From Candidatus Levybacteria bacterium RIFCSPLOWO2_01_FULL_39_10 (GTDB taxonomy: Bacteria; Patescibacteriota; Microgenomatia; Levybacterales; UBA12049): a stretch of 8,076 nt of DNA. Position 1 is the stretch's first letter; each line of letters opens with the position of its first letter. The DNA lies in NCBI GenBank assembly GCA_001782515.1, contig MFOV01000023.1, positions 15,455 to 23,530 of the forward strand, given 5' to 3'. The position numbers and the translations under genes are program-made. The notes beneath the pieces are model-generated. The model was not told the origin of the DNA. It searched no databases and was given only the letters and a program-made list of their open reading frames with translations. Positions 6,581 through 8,076 of this stretch are shown piece after piece.

Positions 6581-7894
6581 ATGGATGAAAATCTTCCCGT
6601 TCGGCAAGCTCAGAGTGAAATGGAAAAGATTGTTGCGCTCTCAAAAAGGCGCGGTTTTATTTATCCCGGATCTGAGATTTATGGAGGTTTGACTGGGACC
6701 TGGGACTACGGACCTTTGGGAACAGAGCTTAAAAACAATATTAAAAAAGAGTGGTGGCGCTCTATTGTTCAAAATCGGGATGATGTCGTAGGAATTGATG
6801 CGGCAATTATGATGAACCCCATTGTCTGGGAAAAATCAGGCCACGTGAGCGCATTTTCAGACCCTCTTATTGAGTGCAAAATATGTCATCAAAGATTTCG
6901 AGCGGATAAAAAGGAAGAAATCTTGAGTCATGAAAAAACCCATAAAGAAAAAACGCAGTGGACCGAACCCCGTAAGTTTAATCTTCTGGTAAAAACCTAT
7001 TTAGGGACAATTGAAGAAGATAAACAGGAACTGTTTCTTCGGGGAGAGATAACCCAAGGCGCTTTTGTTAATTTTGAGAATGTGGTTAGTTCGACCAGGG
7101 TAAAAATTCCATTTGGCATTGGCCAAATTGGAAAAGCATTCAGAAATGAAATAACTCCGGGAAATTTTACTTATAGATCCCGTGAGTTTGAGCAGATGGA
7201 GCTTGAGTTTTTTGTTCGGCCGGAAGACACGGACGCAAATAAATGGTTTGAATATTGGAAAAGGGAGCGTTTGGATTGGTACAAATCACTGGGAATGAAT
7301 CCTGACAAGCTTCGATTTAGAAAACACGAAGATACAGAACGGGCACATTATGCTAAATCAGCTGAGGATATAGAATACGAGGCGCCTTTTGGTTGGAGCG
7401 AGTTTGAAGGGATTCATAACAGAGGAGATTATGATTTGAAAGCACATGGTTTGGGCTATACGGATGAAGACGGAGGCAAGTTTGTTCCCTGGGTTATTGA
7501 GACATCAGGAGGAGTTGACCGCTCAGCTCTTTTCTTTTTGCTCGATGCGTATAAAGAAGATGGTAAAAGGGTTTGGTTAAGTCTACATCCTCGTTTGGCG
7601 CCTTTCAAAGTCGCTGTATTTCCGTTGCTCGGTAATAAAAAAGAATTAATAGACAAAGCTCGAAAAATTTATGACGAACTAAAACCTCATTTTATGACTG
7701 CTTGGGACGATAGGGGAAACATTGGCAAACGTTATCTTTCGCAAGATGAAGCAGGAACGCCGTGGTGTGTAACTGTTGATTTTCAAAGTTTGGATGATGG
7801 TACAGTCACTGTTCGAAATAGAGATAATGCTGAGCAGGAAAGAGTAAAAATAGACGAACTAGAACCTTACTTTAAAAGTAAATTAGCAGAATAA
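6581..7894 (+). CDS. glyS: Glycyl-tRNA synthetase, single-chain (dimeric, eukaryote-like) class II type
   Basis: It charges tRNA-Gly with glycine using ATP, in the cytoplasm. The 437-residue chain is slightly shorter than common bacterial homodimeric forms of about 460. The N-terminal family signature is GFIYPGSEIYGG with WDYGPLG (25-47). Class II motif 2 is GKAFRNEITP (184-193), with the following REFEQMELEFF (201-211). Motif 3 is PWVIETSGGVDRSALFF (303-319), with R314 as the conserved arginine. The anticodon-binding domain spans about 335-435 and includes RLAPFKVAVFPL and AGTPWCVTVD. A metal-knuckle-like element, C99-x2-C102 and H117-x3-H121, sits in the insertion after motif 1. Many relatives have a second CxxC pair in that region. 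Residues 5-13 (LPVRQAQSE) are encoded by a short sequence resembling a dispersed repeat, so the ancestral start may have been Met14. The gene is probably transcribed alone. Confidence 0.95.
   Translation: MDENLPVRQAQSEMEKIVALSKRRGFIYPGSEIYGGLTGTWDYGPLGTELKNNIKKEWWRSIVQNRDDVVGIDAAIMMNPIVWEKSGHVSAFSDPLIECKICHQRFRADKKEEILSHEKTHKEKTQWTEPRKFNLLVKTYLGTIEEDKQELFLRGEITQGAFVNFENVVSSTRVKIPFGIGQIGKAFRNEITPGNFTYRSREFEQMELEFFVRPEDTDANKWFEYWKRERLDWYKSLGMNPDKLRFRKHEDTERAHYAKSAEDIEYEAPFGWSEFEGIHNRGDYDLKAHGLGYTDEDGGKFVPWVIETSGGVDRSALFFLLDAYKEDGKRVWLSLHPRLAPFKVAVFPLLGNKKELIDKARKIYDELKPHFMTAWDDRGNIGKRYLSQDEAGTPWCVTVDFQSLDDGTVTVRNRDNAEQERVKIDELEPYFKSKLAE
6600..6618 (+). repeat. Short sequence resembling a dispersed genomic repeat, inside the glyS 5' end
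   Basis: The 19-mer TTCGGCAAGCTCAGAGTGA resembles a family of short dispersed repeats (TTCGRCAAGCTCAG-type) that I recall from CPR and Bacteroidetes genomes, usually intergenic. Here it is in frame and encodes the VRQAQSE part of the GlyRS N-terminal extension. Only one copy is in this window, so repeat status rests on recall and not on observed copies. Confidence 0.45.
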
Positions 7895-7923
7895 TACTTC
7901 AATACTTTAAAGTATTGAAGTAT
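7894..7923. repeat. 30-bp perfect palindrome after glyS: terminator stem or operator
   Basis: The half-site ATACTTCAATACTTT is followed at once by its exact reverse complement, with no interruption. As RNA it can form a stem of about 13 bp with a TTAA loop. It begins on the last base of the glyS stop codon. It is not followed by a T-run on either strand, so it is not a classic intrinsic terminator. It could still slow polymerase or protect the glyS mRNA 3' end. Each half contains an ATACTTCA/ATACTTTA direct repeat, which would also suit a dimeric DNA-binding protein. It lies 40 bp upstream of the next gene's -35 box. Confidence 0.6.
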
Positions 7924-7963
7924 AGTAAAAACATTTATTTTCCTCAAAGCTAAGTTAGCCTTC

Positions 7964-7992
7964 TTGACAATATCATAATAAATCTTTAATAT
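7964..7992 (+). promoter_or_regulatory. Near-consensus sigma70 promoter for the IMPDH-family gene
   Basis: A perfect -35 box TTGACA (7964-7969), a 17-nt spacer and TAATAT (7987-7992) form the strongest promoter in the window. The ATG at 8006 is 13 nt after the -10 box, predicting a 5' leader of only about 6 nt. That is too short for a normal ribosome-binding site, and no SD sequence is present. Confidence 0.75.
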
Positions 7993-8005
7993 CTTTACGG
8001 ACTTC

Positions 8006-8076
8006 ATGAAGCAAATTTCGCTCGCGCTTTCATATAATGATGTACTTTTAGTGCCTCAGAAATCAGATCTTGAATC
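8006..8076 (+). CDS. guaB: IMP dehydrogenase / GMP reductase family, N-terminal fragment (runs off window end)
   Basis: The first 23 codons and two further bases are present, reading MKQISLALSYNDVLLVPQKS and on in the same frame. The LSYNDVLLVPQ stretch is the characteristic N-terminal motif of the IMPDH/GMPR TIM-barrel family (LTFDDVLLVP in many members). IMP dehydrogenase oxidises IMP to XMP in guanine nucleotide synthesis, and GMP reductase runs GMP back to IMP. The catalytic Cys loop and any CBS domains lie outside the window, so the two cannot be separated here; IMPDH is the more common annotation. The start is set by the family motif and the strong promoter just upstream. The gene begins after glyS and the palindrome and is transcribed from its own promoter. 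Confidence 0.8.
   Translation, partial: MKQISLALSYNDVLLVPQKSDLE

Overview
The window looks like a piece of chromosome from a Candidate Phyla Radiation (Patescibacteria) bacterium, most likely of the Microgenomates group. The evidence is the gene set and style. There is the C-terminal end of a DUF4012-type membrane protein next to a shortened recO, TMTC-like glycosyltransferases with TPR tails, a secreted multi-domain beta-sandwich protein, a compact dimeric-type glycyl-tRNA synthetase and an IMPDH-family start. Genes are tightly packed, all on the + strand. All six visible stop codons are TAA, no reassigned stop is needed, and no clear Shine-Dalgarno sequence precedes any start. This taxonomic call comes from recognising protein families, not from a search.

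Layout: 1-423 is the 3' end of a DUF4012-family gene, followed 1 nt later by recO (425-961). Then comes an AT-rich accessory block. It holds two tandem paralogous polytopic glycosyltransferases with C-terminal TPRs (1006-2733 and 2954-4672), separated by a 220-bp spacer with a GC-richer, possibly structured core. It also holds a secreted protein (4757-6469) built from three Cna-B/carboxypeptidase-regulatory-like repeats, an OmpL47-like domain and a C-terminal domain I cannot name. Housekeeping sequence resumes with glyS (6581-7894), a 30-bp perfect palindrome, and the first 23 codons of an IMP dehydrogenase/GMP reductase gene (8006 to the window end).

How it may work together: the glycosyltransferases resemble TMTC-type O-mannosyltransferases and sit directly upstream of a Ser/Thr-rich exported protein. 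A plausible reading, which is inference, is a small surface-glycosylation cassette with its substrate, inserted between recO and glyS. RecO and glycyl-tRNA synthetase genes are neighbours in Firmicutes, so the block may interrupt an old adjacency.

The strongest regulatory pattern is that each of the four units from 1006 to 7894 has a sigma70-like -10 box ending only 6-8 nt before its ATG. Transcription should therefore start at or within a base or two of the start codon, giving leaderless mRNAs. The guaB-like gene has a near-consensus promoter predicting a leader of about 6 nt. No RNA genes, CRISPR arrays or insertion sequences were seen, and no gene-free stretch exceeds 300 bases.
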